From NCBI RefSeq assembly GCF_900129565.1, contig NZ_FQWD01000005.1:199941-263940 (forward strand): a DNA stretch of 64,000 bases. Reading direction: 5' to 3'. Every line of letters begins with the position of its first letter. Within the stretch, counting starts at the first letter, position 1. Origin of the DNA: Marisediminitalea aggregata. GTDB taxonomy: Bacteria > Pseudomonadota > Gammaproteobacteria > Enterobacterales > Alteromonadaceae. Positions 37,427-47,023 of this stretch are shown piece by piece. The notes under the pieces are model-generated. The model did no database searches and was not told the DNA's origin. It saw only the letters and a program-made list of their open reading frames with translations. Made by a program: the position numbers and the translations under genes.

Positions 37427-38350
37427 CTATAGGGAAATTTTCATACCGTCGTAGGCCAGCTCGATGTCGTTGTCGAGCAGGTACTGATGGGCTGACGAGT
37501 CTTCGTTCAGCACCGGGTTGGTATTGTTAATATGGATCAGGATTTTGCGATCAATCGGGTAGCGGTTTAATAGCGCGACCGTGCCGTCTGGTCCGTTTAC
37601 AGGCATATGGCCCATTTGTGTGCCCAGGCGATTGCTGAATCCCTTTTGAATCATTTCATCGTCCAGCCACAAGGTGCCGTCGAACAACACGCAACTGGCT
37701 TGTTCCAGCATGGATTCCACTAGCGGACTGGCCTGTACGCAGCCGGGTGCGTAAAACAGCGATTTACCCGAGGCGGTATCGGTGATTTGCAAACCAATGT
37801 TATTGCCGGGTACCACTTTGTCGCGATAGCTGGAATAAGGCGGTGCATTCGATTCCAGTACAACGGGATTAAAGGTTAGTCCTTCTATGCCTTCGGGCGT
37901 AAAGCTTTTGTCGTAATCCGTGTCAATGGCGTGACGTTGCAGGCCACCGTGCCAATGCTTCAGCATGGGAAACAGCGGAAAGGCGGTGGTGAGATCTTCA
38001 TACACGACATCGGTGCAATAAACCGGAAGCGGCAAACCTTCACGCAGAGTCAGTAACCCGGTGGTATGGTCAATTTGACTGTCGGTCAGAATAATCGAAC
38101 GTATGCTGGTACCGCGTTGTTGGGATTTGTCAGCAGGCCACAACTCGTGGGTGTGGTTGATCTGGTGACGCAAATCAGGAGACGCGTTAATTAATACCCA
38201 GTCAGTGCCATTTGCACTTACTGCAATACTGGATTGGGTGCGCGGACTGGCTTTTATTGAGCCGTCTCTTACGCCGCGACAGTTGTCACAGTGACAGTTC
38301 CATTGAGGGAAGCCGCCGCCGGCACCTGCGCCCAGGATCAGTACTTTCAT
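37427..38350 (-). CDS. pqqB: PQQ biosynthesis protein PqqB
   Basis: 307 residues with the N-terminal [14 protein letters not shown] and a metallo-beta-lactamase fold, including CxCxxC-type cysteines (NCHCDNC) that bind zinc and [10 protein letters not shown] replacing the usual HxHxDH. PqqB hydroxylates the tyrosine part of the cross-linked precursor. It is first after the pqqA terminator. Confidence 0.96.
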   Translation of the reverse strand: MKVLILGAGAGGGFPQWNCHCDNCRGVRDGSIKASPRTQSSIAVSANGTDWVLINASPDLRHQINHTHELWPADKSQQRGTSIRSIILTDSQIDHTTGLLTLREGLPLPVYCTDVVYEDLTTAFPLFPMLKHWHGGLQRHAIDTDYDKSFTPEGIEGLTFNPVVLESNAPPYSSYRDKVVPGNNIGLQITDTASGKSLFYAPGCVQASPLVESMLEQASCVLFDGTLWLDDEMIQKGFSNRLGTQMGHMPVNGPDGTVALLNRYPIDRKILIHINNTNPVLNEDSSAHQYLLDNDIELAYDGMKISL

Positions 38351-38407
38351 GCTCAGTAATCCTGTTGTTAGCTAAAAGCGTTGCCCGTTTTATAAACAGG
38401 CGGGAAT

Positions 38408-38436
38408 AAAAAAGGCTGCGCATGGTGCAGCCTTTT
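38408..38436 (-). terminator. Hairpin terminator/attenuator between pqqA and pqqB
   Basis: On the minus strand AAAAGGCTGC and GCAGCCTTTT form a 10-bp perfect stem with a 7-base loop, followed by a T run. It lies 39 bp after the pqqA stop and ahead of pqqB. It would let the small peptide gene be expressed above the enzyme genes. Confidence 0.88.
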
Positions 38437-38474
38437 GAATACTTGTTGAGAACACACCTCGAAGAGGGGTGAAA

Positions 38475-38546
38475 TTAACGGTTGCTGATATACAGCGTTA
38501 CTTCGAAACCTAAACGCATTTCAGTGTACTGAGGTTTTGTCCACAT
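38475..38546 (-). CDS. pqqA: PQQ precursor peptide PqqA
   Basis: 23 residues starting [20 protein letters not shown], the standard PqqA form with conserved Glu15 and Tyr19 in EVTLY that are joined to make PQQ. AAGGAG lies 7 bp before the ATG. First gene of the pqqABCDE cluster and separated from pqqB by a terminator. Confidence 0.97.
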   Translation of the reverse strand: MWTKPQYTEMRLGFEVTLYISNR

Positions 38547-38588
38547 AATGGAACTCCTTATTAACTTTGTTTTAACACTTTACTGATT

Positions 38589-38690
38589 GTAGGACCGGCC
38601 CTGGCAAAAAAAAATCCTACTTTGGAACTAGAGAGGGTTAACCTTTGGTGCAGGTTGGCAAGCGCTCTGCCAACTCTGCTAAAAGGTTAA
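38589..38690 (-). other. Structured leader/intergenic region upstream of pqqA
   Basis: Three inverted repeats lie between the aminopeptidase stop and pqqA: TTAACCTTT/AAAGGTTAA (38638-38646, 38682-38690) enclosing GTTGGCA/TGCCAAC (38654-38660, 38668-38674), and separately GTAGGA/TCCTAC (38589-38594, 38615-38620). They may terminate the aminopeptidase transcript or shape a pqqA leader. No known riboswitch consensus was recognised. Confidence 0.5.
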
Positions 38691-38703
38691 TCCACTCCGA
38701 GTC

Positions 38704-40266
38704 CTAGTATAACACAGGCGATACCGGCCATGTGCTATCGGGCTTCTCACTGTATTGGGTTAAAAAGGCCAGCAACAGAGAGAAAGGCCGCGCGGTAGCT
38801 GAGTTACCTTTGCCATACTGGAAGCTGGTACCCGCTATGTCAAGGTGTGCCCACGGTGTGTTGCCGGCAAACCGCGATAAAAAGCAGCCAGCCGTGATCA
38901 TGCCGGGTGAATTACTGCCGCTGTTGCGCATATCGGCGGCGAACGAGTCCAGTGGTTCCTGATAGTCGTCCCAGATGGGCATGGCCCAGGCACGGTCGCT
39001 ACTGCTCTCTCCTGCTTCTACTAAAGCTGATGATAATGCCTGGCTATTACTCATCAACCCGCTAGCCTGGCTACCCAGGCTCACAATATGTGCGCCAGTG
39101 AGCGTAGCGATGTCAATGATAGCGGCAGGGTTGAATTGCTGTGCATAGGTCATTGCATCACATAGTACTAAACGGCCTTCTGCGTCGGTGCTTATAATTT
39201 CAACGGTTTGTCCAGACAGTGTGGTTAAAATGTCGCCGGGGCGAAAAGCCTTACCGTCGGGCATGTTTTCAGCGGTAGCAATAATACCTGTCACGTTAAC
39301 AGGTAAACGCAATGCGGTGAGGGTTTTCATAATACCCATAACGGTAGCGCCGCCACACATGTCGTATATCATGTTTTGCATGCCGGGCGGTTTCTTCAGA
39401 GTAATACCGCCAGTATCAAAGGTGATGCCTTTTCCTATCAGAACAATACTCGGTAAGTCGGAGTCTGCTGCGCCCTTGTAATGCATTACGGGCATGCAGG
39501 TGGGCTGTTCCGAACCCTGGCCTACCGCGACATACGCACCCATCCCCATTTCTTTGAGCGTAGCTTCATCCAATACTTCTGTGGTTAATAACGAAGAGTC
39601 GGAGGCTAACGCTTCAGCACATTCTGCGAAACAGCTGGGTGTACATATATTTCCTGGTAAGTTGGCCAGGTCACGAGTCAGTGATTTTCCTTCATGAACA
39701 GCCAGCGCTCGCGCTATGTCGGGCTTGAGTTCATCCTGCTCAACCGCAATTGATAAGCGTTTGATGCTTGTTGGCTTTTGCGCGTTGGGCGAAGTTTTAA
39801 ACGCTTTGAAGCGGTAACTGGCAAAAAGTAGGGCGTCGAGCAGCGCTTGCATGTACGCCTGACAGTTTGCGAAAGGCGACATTACGCAGGCACTTTTAAC
39901 GTTTAATTCGTCTAGCTGTGAACAAATAAACGTCGCCTGTCGGGCAAGCATATTGCGGGTTTTATGCGCTTCGTCAGGCGTACAATTTGCAATACTGTTT
40001 GATTTGTTAGTGTTTACTAACAAAAGTCGGCTGGCTTTTAAATTTGGAACTTCTGAAATAAGTAAGTGTTTACTTTCTGAACAGCTGGCGCTGAGTGATG
40101 GTGTAACGTTAAGTATATGGGCTAACCAGCTTGGCTTCGGTATTTCACCGGCTTGGCTCTGTGAGGTTGCATCAAAAAGCCATGCGAAGTCGACAAATGC
40201 GACCAGGCAGTCAGCACTGCATGAGTCGGCATTAAAAAAGGGGATGTGATAGGTTTCAATTTTCAC
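38704..40266 (-). CDS. M17 leucyl aminopeptidase
   Basis: 520 residues. The C-terminal catalytic domain has GKGITFDTGG (Lys, Asp ligands), MCGGATVMG and STDAEGRLVL (Asp and Glu ligands; family consensus is NTDAEGRL, so one Asn to Ser change outside the ligands). Such enzymes remove N-terminal residues with two metal ions, usually in the cytoplasm. It is directly upstream of pqqA on the same strand and could help free the cross-linked Glu-Tyr from PqqA; this is inference, as it could equally be a housekeeping PepA paralogue. Confidence 0.9.
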   Translation of the reverse strand: MKIETYHIPFFNADSCSADCLVAFVDFAWLFDATSQSQAGEIPKPSWLAHILNVTPSLSASCSESKHLLISEVPNLKASRLLLVNTNKSNSIANCTPDEAHKTRNMLARQATFICSQLDELNVKSACVMSPFANCQAYMQALLDALLFASYRFKAFKTSPNAQKPTSIKRLSIAVEQDELKPDIARALAVHEGKSLTRDLANLPGNICTPSCFAECAEALASDSSLLTTEVLDEATLKEMGMGAYVAVGQGSEQPTCMPVMHYKGAADSDLPSIVLIGKGITFDTGGITLKKPPGMQNMIYDMCGGATVMGIMKTLTALRLPVNVTGIIATAENMPDGKAFRPGDILTTLSGQTVEIISTDAEGRLVLCDAMTYAQQFNPAAIIDIATLTGAHIVSLGSQASGLMSNSQALSSALVEAGESSSDRAWAMPIWDDYQEPLDSFAADMRNSGSNSPGMITAGCFLSRFAGNTPWAHLDIAGTSFQYGKGNSATARPFSLLLAFLTQYSEKPDSTWPVSPVLY

Positions 40267-40334
40267 AACAACGGCTCCTGAGTGAGCGGGCAGTGTACCG
40301 TTTTCTACTACAAATTACAGCGAGTGTTACCTGG

Positions 40335-41294
40335 TCAGGCACTCGCTGCGGTTTCTGCCGATGTTGCGACAGGCGACGGGGAAGCTTTGCGTTTAATGGT
40401 GGCGATCAACAAACAGGAGCTGATCAAACCAATGCCGCTCCATCCAACCCAGGATAACGACTCGCCCACTATCCACATGGCCAGAATGGCTGCAACCACA
40501 GGTTCTAACAGAGTGATGATTGTCGCCAGACTAGCGCGAATTGAGCGTAAGCCGTAACCGAAAAGCAGGTAACCCATAAACATGGGCACGGCAGCCATGT
40601 ATGCGCCCACCATGAAATTATTGGTGCTAGCGAGCAGTTCCGCGCCGGTTAAAAGCAGCACAGGCAATAAGCAGAGTCCGCCGACGCCAAACATACTGCC
40701 CATGGCTGCGCGTGAATGGACCTGGCGCTGGATTAAGCGGTGAGCGACCCACGAATACATGGCGTAGGTAAATGCAGCAATCAGTCCGAGTGCGATACCG
40801 AAAAAGTTATACCATTGCGAAAGCTCGCTATTTTGCGGTGCTGCACTGTGCTGTGGTTTTGCACTTGCCAGCAATATCACGCCCAGAACGCCCAGAAAGA
40901 TACTCACTATCCAACGTGTATTGAGCCGTTGCTTGTCGAACAGACGCTCGATTATTGCAGCTGCAACGGGTGCCATACCAATGGAGACGACCGTACCGAT
41001 GGTGACGCCAGACAGCCGCATAGAACTGTAGAACGCCAGTGGGTATATCGCTACATTCAAAGCACCCCACAGAACCAGGCTACGATGCTGCTTCAGTTCC
41101 GTCCACTGTCTGGCAATAAAACGCCAGGCAATGAGCGCCTGCAACAGTCCGCCACACCCCATTGAAACGGCAGCAATGCCGAGTGAGCTAACGTCTGGTG
41201 CAAAGGTGGCTGCGGTGCCGGTTGTGCCCCAGAGTACTGACGCAACAACTACGGCGAGCACACCGAGATAATAGTGTGAAGACGAGTGGGTCAT
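40335..41294 (-). CDS. EamA-family (DMT) transporter
   Basis: 319 residues from ATG 41294, which overlaps the TetR stop as ATGA; the frame continues to 41399 within the TetR gene. Ten helices, first LGVLAVVVASVLWGTTGTAA, with two EamA repeats. The TetR gene in front suggests an inducible small-molecule exporter. Substrate unknown. Confidence 0.88.
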   Translation of the reverse strand: MTHSSSHYYLGVLAVVVASVLWGTTGTAATFAPDVSSLGIAAVSMGCGGLLQALIAWRFIARQWTELKQHRSLVLWGALNVAIYPLAFYSSMRLSGVTIGTVVSIGMAPVAAAIIERLFDKQRLNTRWIVSIFLGVLGVILLASAKPQHSAAPQNSELSQWYNFFGIALGLIAAFTYAMYSWVAHRLIQRQVHSRAAMGSMFGVGGLCLLPVLLLTGAELLASTNNFMVGAYMAAVPMFMGYLLFGYGLRSIRASLATIITLLEPVVAAILAMWIVGESLSWVGWSGIGLISSCLLIATIKRKASPSPVATSAETAASA

Positions 41295-41884
41295 AATGAT
41301 TGCTCGATGAGTTGGTCGGCCATGGTACGTGCGCGTTCTATAGCCTGGGTGTCTGCGGCGAGTCCCGCTAAAGAAATCGAACCTTCCAGCAAAAAGCACA
41401 CATGTTCTGTGAGTTGTTCAATGCGACCCGGTTCGATTATAGGCAGCTCAGACAGTTCGCGTTTAACGATGGCCTTTACTTCCTGTTTGTGTCGATTGAC
41501 TGCTGCACGCTCAGCGCTGTTGGCTGGCATTTCTGCTGCTGCATTGAGTAAGCCGCAGCCCCGAAAGCCATTTTCATAATCAAATTCCGCGTGGTCCTGA
41601 TACGCATCGAATACCGCCAGAACCCGTTCCCAGCCATTGGATAGGTCTGTTGAACGCTTTGCGTATAGGTCCAGCCATTCCTGATGTCGGGCATCAATGT
41701 AGGCGGCAACCAATTCAGACTTGGATTTAAAGTTGTTGTACAACGACATTTTCGCAACCCCGGCCCGGGCTATAACGGCATCGATGCCGGTCGCGGTTAT
41801 ACCGTGGTCGTAAAACAATTCTCCAGCGGCTTTTAACAATTTTTCTCTTGCAGGCAGTTTTTTTCTTGCAGGTACTATTGCCAT
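41291..41884 (-). CDS. TetR-family transcriptional regulator
   Basis: 197 residues. The N-terminal helix-turn-helix (about 11-58) reads LLKAAGELFYDHGITATGIDAVIARAGVAKMSLYNNFKSK-like in sequence order; the rest is a helical ligand-binding domain. It probably represses itself and the overlapping EamA transporter through the palindrome at 41904-41923. Confidence 0.92.
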   Translation of the reverse strand: MAIVPARKKLPAREKLLKAAGELFYDHGITATGIDAVIARAGVAKMSLYNNFKSKSELVAAYIDARHQEWLDLYAKRSTDLSNGWERVLAVFDAYQDHAEFDYENGFRGCGLLNAAAEMPANSAERAAVNRHKQEVKAIVKRELSELPIIEPGRIEQLTEHVCFLLEGSISLAGLAADTQAIERARTMADQLIEQSL

Positions 41885-41903
41885 GATTGCGCCTCGCTCA
41901 AAA

Positions 41904-41923
41904 TATACAGACTAGTCTATATA
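41904..41923. promoter_or_regulatory. TetR-type palindromic operator
   Basis: TATACAGACTAGTCTATATA contains the perfect inner palindrome AGACTAGTCT with near-symmetric flanks, 20 bp upstream of the TetR start codon. Confidence 0.75.
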
Positions 41924-41998
41924 GTAATTTTGAGGTTCGCAATGTTTTATTAATTACCCCTGCAGGCTTTATCAATAGTAGGTGTTGTACAGAGTGGT

Positions 41999-42991
41999 CT
42001 ATTTCTGAGTTTGTAGGGTTTTAAATGCCTCTGGCGTATCTACAGACAAATAAACTTCCTCGACATAGTCGGTCAGCGTGGCCATAAGGTTGTAGTAACA
42101 ACAGGGTGTTGAAAGTGTGAGTTTTACATTTGGAGATCCATTACCCAGGCATAACGCGTGCTCGTCCGGCGAAGCAACCTTGTCTGTTTCAATGCTGGAA
42201 ATGGCTGTTAAGGGAATAACTAGCAGGTTTAAATAATTGTTGTTCAGCACCAAATGGCCATCTAAGACGTAGGCGGAATGATGTTTGCTGATCCGGTAAT
42301 TGGCAATCAGGTAAATAAACGTATAACCCACTAACGTACCGACAATGATGGCCGCTAGCTGTGACCACAATGCCAGTGCGTAATACAAAGCGCCGGTAAC
42401 AACGAACAGGACTATTTGTAAAACGACAAGTGTGATCCAGGACGATGAAACCAGTCGGAGATGAGCCAGTGAGGGGGCATGGTTACGACTAAGGAACGGA
42501 AATAAGTAGTACCAGGTGGCAGGCTCATAGGCGAATAGTACGGCAGTGGTGCGTTTTTTCTCGTCTTCGTCACCCATTTTCTTAATTGCAGAGGCACGCG
42601 GATCGCCCTGCATAGTGCGGCATTGCCAAAGCATACGCACTACGTGATACACAATGGCCAACTCAATTATGAGTAGCACGGCTATGATGGGATAACGCAG
42701 ATAAGCAATGAATTCAAAATAACTGGCTAGCGCTGCCGGCATTGAGTAGCGGCACACCAGTGAGGAGGTCGAAAACGGGATCAGTATTTTCCAGAGCTTC
42801 TGCTTACTGCCAATGACAACCAATAATAAATGTAGTAGCGGGATAACTGCGAAGTACAGAGTGAACAAACCCGCAAACACCGGCCAGTTTTCATCTGGGT
42901 TGAATTCATCGGGGGTGAGGTGAATACCCAGCACATACAAGCCAATGGCTAGCAGCAAAAATGCTAATCGGTAGCGGGTTACTTTTCTCAT
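41999..42991 (-). CDS. Uncharacterised multi-pass membrane protein
   Basis: 330 residues from ATG 42991, which has AAGGA 7 bp upstream; a longer frame reaches 43036 without a ribosome site. About six hydrophobic segments (near 8-28, 36-58, 100-125, 185-225) and a C-terminal soluble part of about 90 residues with no recognised motif. Role unknown. Confidence 0.75.
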   Translation of the reverse strand: MRKVTRYRLAFLLLAIGLYVLGIHLTPDEFNPDENWPVFAGLFTLYFAVIPLLHLLLVVIGSKQKLWKILIPFSTSSLVCRYSMPAALASYFEFIAYLRYPIIAVLLIIELAIVYHVVRMLWQCRTMQGDPRASAIKKMGDEDEKKRTTAVLFAYEPATWYYLFPFLSRNHAPSLAHLRLVSSSWITLVVLQIVLFVVTGALYYALALWSQLAAIIVGTLVGYTFIYLIANYRISKHHSAYVLDGHLVLNNNYLNLLVIPLTAISSIETDKVASPDEHALCLGNGSPNVKLTLSTPCCYYNLMATLTDYVEEVYLSVDTPEAFKTLQTQK

Positions 42992-43039
42992 CAACAGTCC
43001 TTGTTTCTTGTACTCAGAGCCTGGAAAGTTCAACATGCT

Positions 43040-43064
43040 CGGTTATTTTTGGCAAGAATAACCG
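43040..43064 (-). terminator. Hairpin after the MFS gene
   Basis: CGGTTATT (43040-43047) and AATAACCG (43057-43064) form an 8-bp stem 19 bp downstream of the MFS stop. No T-tract follows, so efficiency is doubtful. Confidence 0.4.
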
Positions 43065-43082
43065 GTCTCAATAAGCGCCTTG

Positions 43083-44288
43083 TTACAATTTATCCTCGCT
43101 GGGATTGGGTTTAACCCGTAAATGGCCCACTGCAATCAATGTTACCGTCGCCAGCATAACCGAGGCGGCTAAAAAGGGGGCGCGGTGACTGAGCTGGTAC
43201 AAGGATGCCGCGATGGGAGGCCCGATAATATAGCCCATAGCGGGTGACGCTGTAATAAAGCCGGTCACGGTGGCCTGGTTTTCCGGCTTACAGCTGGACG
43301 TAGCCAGTGCCGCGACAGCCGGATAGCTGATACCCAGGCCGCTGCCCAGGAACACCATGGCAAAATACAACTGACTCTGGTCATGGTGTAAATACAGGAT
43401 CAGGTAGCCCAGTGACAATAGTGGAAAGGCCAGTTTAATAAGGTTTGCCGGGTGCATACTGGTGCGTTGGACCAGTGTAAACTGCACAACCAGTGCGCAT
43501 ACTGCGCTGATCATCATGGCAAGCCCTACACCCTGCGCGGCTTCGGTGGTAGAAGCACCGTGATGATCAATTAAAAAGAACGCCAGCGATTGTTGCATCA
43601 TGGCAACCGCGAGAAATACGCAGGCATTCATGCCGATCACGAGCGGCACGTAGGGCTGAATACTATGCGTGACAGCCACGCCGGTTTTTTGTGTTTGGGG
43701 TGTGGTCGGCGTGCTCTGATTATCTGGCAGGAATCGCCACACCAGAATAAGTGCCGTTAGTGTCATGAGAGAAATGGCGTACAACGGGGTCAACAAATGA
43801 AAGCCAACCAATAGACCCGCCAGTGTCGGGCCAAGAATCTGGCCCAGGCTGTGGGCCGATGAGACTTTGCTGATGGCCTTCACGCGCTCGTGGTCTGCGC
43901 TGATTGATATCGCGTATCCGACCACCGAAGGCGGTGTCGCTGACATAATTGTCGCCTGACCAGACCGGGCCGCTGTCAGCGCAAGGAACAACGCCGTACC
44001 TACCAGCCAGCCCTGAAACCCACTCAACCACACAGTAGCAAAAACCAGCGTGCCAATGGTGTAGCCGGTCAGCCCGGTGATCAGCACGCGGCGATAGCCT
44101 TTGCGCTTTCCTACTCTGGACCACAATGCATTGCCCGCGGCATACATCAGCGCAGAACTCGACATCAAAAAGGCAACCTGAAACTCGGTTAAACCCGCCT
44201 CCCTGCCAAGAGGCGGCAAGGTTGTCATAACAACAGATTGACCCATTGCAGTAGCGAGCAGTGCAAAAAACAACAAACGGAAGGTCAT
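43083..44288 (-). CDS. MFS transporter
   Basis: About 401 residues from ATG 44288, which places helix 1 (LLFFALLATAMGQSVVMTTL) at the N-terminus; the frame is open to 44432 but the extra 48 residues look non-coding. Twelve helices with the loop 2-3 motif SRVGKRKGYRRVLITG. Probably a drug or metabolite efflux protein of the inner membrane; substrate unknown. Confidence 0.88.
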   Translation of the reverse strand: MTFRLLFFALLATAMGQSVVMTTLPPLGREAGLTEFQVAFLMSSSALMYAAGNALWSRVGKRKGYRRVLITGLTGYTIGTLVFATVWLSGFQGWLVGTALFLALTAARSGQATIMSATPPSVVGYAISISADHERVKAISKVSSAHSLGQILGPTLAGLLVGFHLLTPLYAISLMTLTALILVWRFLPDNQSTPTTPQTQKTGVAVTHSIQPYVPLVIGMNACVFLAVAMMQQSLAFFLIDHHGASTTEAAQGVGLAMMISAVCALVVQFTLVQRTSMHPANLIKLAFPLLSLGYLILYLHHDQSQLYFAMVFLGSGLGISYPAVAALATSSCKPENQATVTGFITASPAMGYIIGPPIAASLYQLSHRAPFLAASVMLATVTLIAVGHLRVKPNPSEDKL

Positions 44289-44449
44289 GAAAACGCAACA
44301 ATCGTAAAGAGAAGCAGTGATTCTAGCATGATTTGCGGGCGTCCAGCGGAGCTTTAGCGATACAAAAGTACCGCTAAACGAATAGCAAAAACTTGATATA
44401 TTAGAAATGGCGCATATATTGCTGTAAGACATTATCTCAAGCGGTAACA

Positions 44450-47014
44450 GTGAAACGTATTATGAACACCCTGTCAGGTAAACTTGTTGCAATCAGTACG
44501 CATAAACCTCTATGGATTTATGCCGTGTTGCTATTGCTGACACTCGGCATTGGCAGCCAGATCCCACGGATTACAATAGATACAGACCCGGAGAATATGC
44601 TGGCGGCTGATCATCCGGCACGCACATTTCACAATCAGACCAAGGCAAATTTCGCCATGCACGATGCCATTGTGGTGGGTGTAGTGAACGAAACCGATGC
44701 CAATGGTGTGTACAACACGACATCTTTGTCTGACATTTTTGACTTAACTCAGTCAATTTTGGCAATCGATGGCGTTGTGGATGCCGATCTCATGTCGATC
44801 TCTACGGTTGATAATATTTCTCAGGCCGGGCCTGGGACTATTCGTTTTGAATGGATGATGCCAGAAGCGCCGGTATCAGATGCTGCCGCTCAGCAAATTC
44901 AAACTAACATTGAGAGACTGCCGCTACTGTACGACACGCTGGTTTCACAAAACGGTAAAGCGGCGGCGATTTACGTCCCAATTATTGATAAAAACGAAAG
45001 CTATCGGATAGCAGAAGACATTCGCGCCACGATTGATACATTCGACGGCACCGAACAGTGGTATATCACCGGGCTACCGGTAGCTGAAGATCAGTTCGGT
45101 TTTGAGATGTTTGTACAAATGGGCATTTCAGCGCCACTGGCGGGCCTGACCATCTTCATCTTATTGTTTATTTTCTTCCGCAATATTCCGCTGATTACGG
45201 CGCCCATGATTGTGGCGATGGCGACGGTGATCGTCACCATGGGCCTGCTGATTGGCTTTGGCTTTACCGTGCACATTATGTCTTCGATGATAGCCATTTT
45301 TCTGATGCCCATCGCGGTAGTGGATTCAGTACACATCCTGTCTGAATTTTCTGACCGGTATAAGCCGGGTGAAGATTTAAAAGCCGTTGTTGAAGAGGTT
45401 GTGGGTCACCTTTTCACGCCGATGTTGTATACCTCGGTTACCTCATCGGTCGGCTTCTTCTCGTTAATGCTGACACCAATTCCACCAGTGCAGATCTTTG
45501 GTGCGTTTGTTGGTTTCGGCATTCTGTTTGCCTTTGTGGTGACGATTACGTTTATCCCGGCTTACTTATCGCGTATGAGTGAATCGGCACTGGAAAAACT
45601 CCAGGCCGCCATGCACGAGGATGGCGCTGGACAGGGTTCGAATATTGCTCGCATGGCTAGAGGTTTGGGCAAGTTGGCCACGGGTCGGCAAGGTCTGTTG
45701 CTGGCTGCATTTGGTGCGGTGTTTGTGGTCTCTGCCTGGGGCGTCACGCAGATTCAAATCAACGACAACCCGGTACGCTGGTTTAAGTCTGATCACGAAA
45801 TTCGCGTGGCCGACCGGGTATTAAACGAAAACTTCGCCGGAACCTACAATGCGTATCTGGTGCTGACTGACCGTTCAGAACTTCCGACTGCTGCATCTCT
45901 GCTGGAGAGTGGTGACATGCCGGATTCGCTAGCAGGCTGGAAGAGTGAAACCCTAGCCGCCATAGGCAGTGGTGCACCTGAAGAACAGTTGCAAAACCTA
46001 ATTGTAGCGATTGACGATAAGTTGTTTAGCGACCTTAGCGACGAGGAAATGACTTATTTGGATAACGTCATGGTATCGGCTGAACAGGCAAATAGCCAGA
46101 GCAAAACATTCCAGAATCCGGAAGTACTCGCTTATATCGAGTCATTGCAAGAGGCACTGACAGCGTCTGGTTTGGTGGGTAAATCCAACGCCTTACCCGA
46201 TGTGGTGAAAGTGGTAAACCGAGAATTGCGCTCAGGCGAAGCACAAGACTACCAGCTTCCTGATTCGGGTAACGCGGTAGCCCAGACGCTGTTGCAGTAC
46301 CAGTCTTCTCACCGTCCAAATGACCTGTGGCACTTTGTGACGCCGGATTACCGTTCTGCGCTGGTTTGGCTACAGTTAACCAGTGGTGATAATCAGGATA
46401 TGACTGCGGTCATTGAACTGGTCGATTCGTATATTGCCAGCCATCCAATGCCAGCCGGTATTGAAGCGGATTGGGCAGGTAAAGCTTATCTGAATGTTGT
46501 GTGGCAGGAAAATATGGTGGCAGGCATGCTCGACAGCTTGCTGGGCGCGTTCGTTATGGTCTTCATTATGATGGTAGTACTGTTTCGCTCATTGGTGTAC
46601 GGCATACTCGCGATGTTACCACTTACTATCACTATAACCTTTATATATGGGCTGATAGGAATAGTGGGTAAAGACTACGATATGCCAATAGCGGTGTTGT
46701 CTGCGCTGACGCTTGGCTTGTCAGTGGACTTTGCTATTCACTTCCTTGAACGGGCCCGCGCCACCTTTAATGACACACAAAGTGTGAAGCAAACCATGGC
46801 GTTAATGTTTGAAGAACCAGCCACGGCAATCTCTCGCAATGCACTGGTTATTGCTTTGGGCTTCACTCCGTTATTGTTTGCGCCGCTGGTACCTTACATC
46901 ACAGTTGGCGTGTTCCTGGCCAGCATCATGGCGGTATCTGCGCTGGTGACTCTGCTGCTGCTTCCTGCAGTAATGAGCCTGGGTCACAAGATAGTCTTTA
47001 AATCGGCGAAATAA
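44450..47014 (+). CDS. MMPL-type RND exporter
   Basis: 854 residues with two copies of one helix, periplasmic domain and five-helix block (helices about 20-40, 225-375, 415-435, 700-850), the RND/MMPL architecture. PIAVVDSVHIL and LGLSVDFAIHFLERA carry the helix-4/10 acidic residues for proton coupling. Start is GTG 44450 or ATG 44462. Followed by a lipoprotein-sorting-like and an outer membrane protein gene; the trio probably moves a lipid or lipoprotein-linked cargo to the outer membrane. Cargo unknown. Confidence 0.88.
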   Translation: MKRIMNTLSGKLVAISTHKPLWIYAVLLLLTLGIGSQIPRITIDTDPENMLAADHPARTFHNQTKANFAMHDAIVVGVVNETDANGVYNTTSLSDIFDLTQSILAIDGVVDADLMSISTVDNISQAGPGTIRFEWMMPEAPVSDAAAQQIQTNIERLPLLYDTLVSQNGKAAAIYVPIIDKNESYRIAEDIRATIDTFDGTEQWYITGLPVAEDQFGFEMFVQMGISAPLAGLTIFILLFIFFRNIPLITAPMIVAMATVIVTMGLLIGFGFTVHIMSSMIAIFLMPIAVVDSVHILSEFSDRYKPGEDLKAVVEEVVGHLFTPMLYTSVTSSVGFFSLMLTPIPPVQIFGAFVGFGILFAFVVTITFIPAYLSRMSESALEKLQAAMHEDGAGQGSNIARMARGLGKLATGRQGLLLAAFGAVFVVSAWGVTQIQINDNPVRWFKSDHEIRVADRVLNENFAGTYNAYLVLTDRSELPTAASLLESGDMPDSLAGWKSETLAAIGSGAPEEQLQNLIVAIDDKLFSDLSDEEMTYLDNVMVSAEQANSQSKTFQNPEVLAYIESLQEALTASGLVGKSNALPDVVKVVNRELRSGEAQDYQLPDSGNAVAQTLLQYQSSHRPNDLWHFVTPDYRSALVWLQLTSGDNQDMTAVIELVDSYIASHPMPAGIEADWAGKAYLNVVWQENMVAGMLDSLLGAFVMVFIMMVVLFRSLVYGILAMLPLTITITFIYGLIGIVGKDYDMPIAVLSALTLGLSVDFAIHFLERARATFNDTQSVKQTMALMFEEPATAISRNALVIALGFTPLLFAPLVPYITVGVFLASIMAVSALVTLLLLPAVMSLGHKIVFKSAK

Positions 47015-47023
47015 GGAGTCGGT

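Noticed and set aside
38589-38690. Riboswitch before pqqA
   Set aside because: Inverted repeats exist but match no known riboswitch consensus; kept only as unclassified structure.
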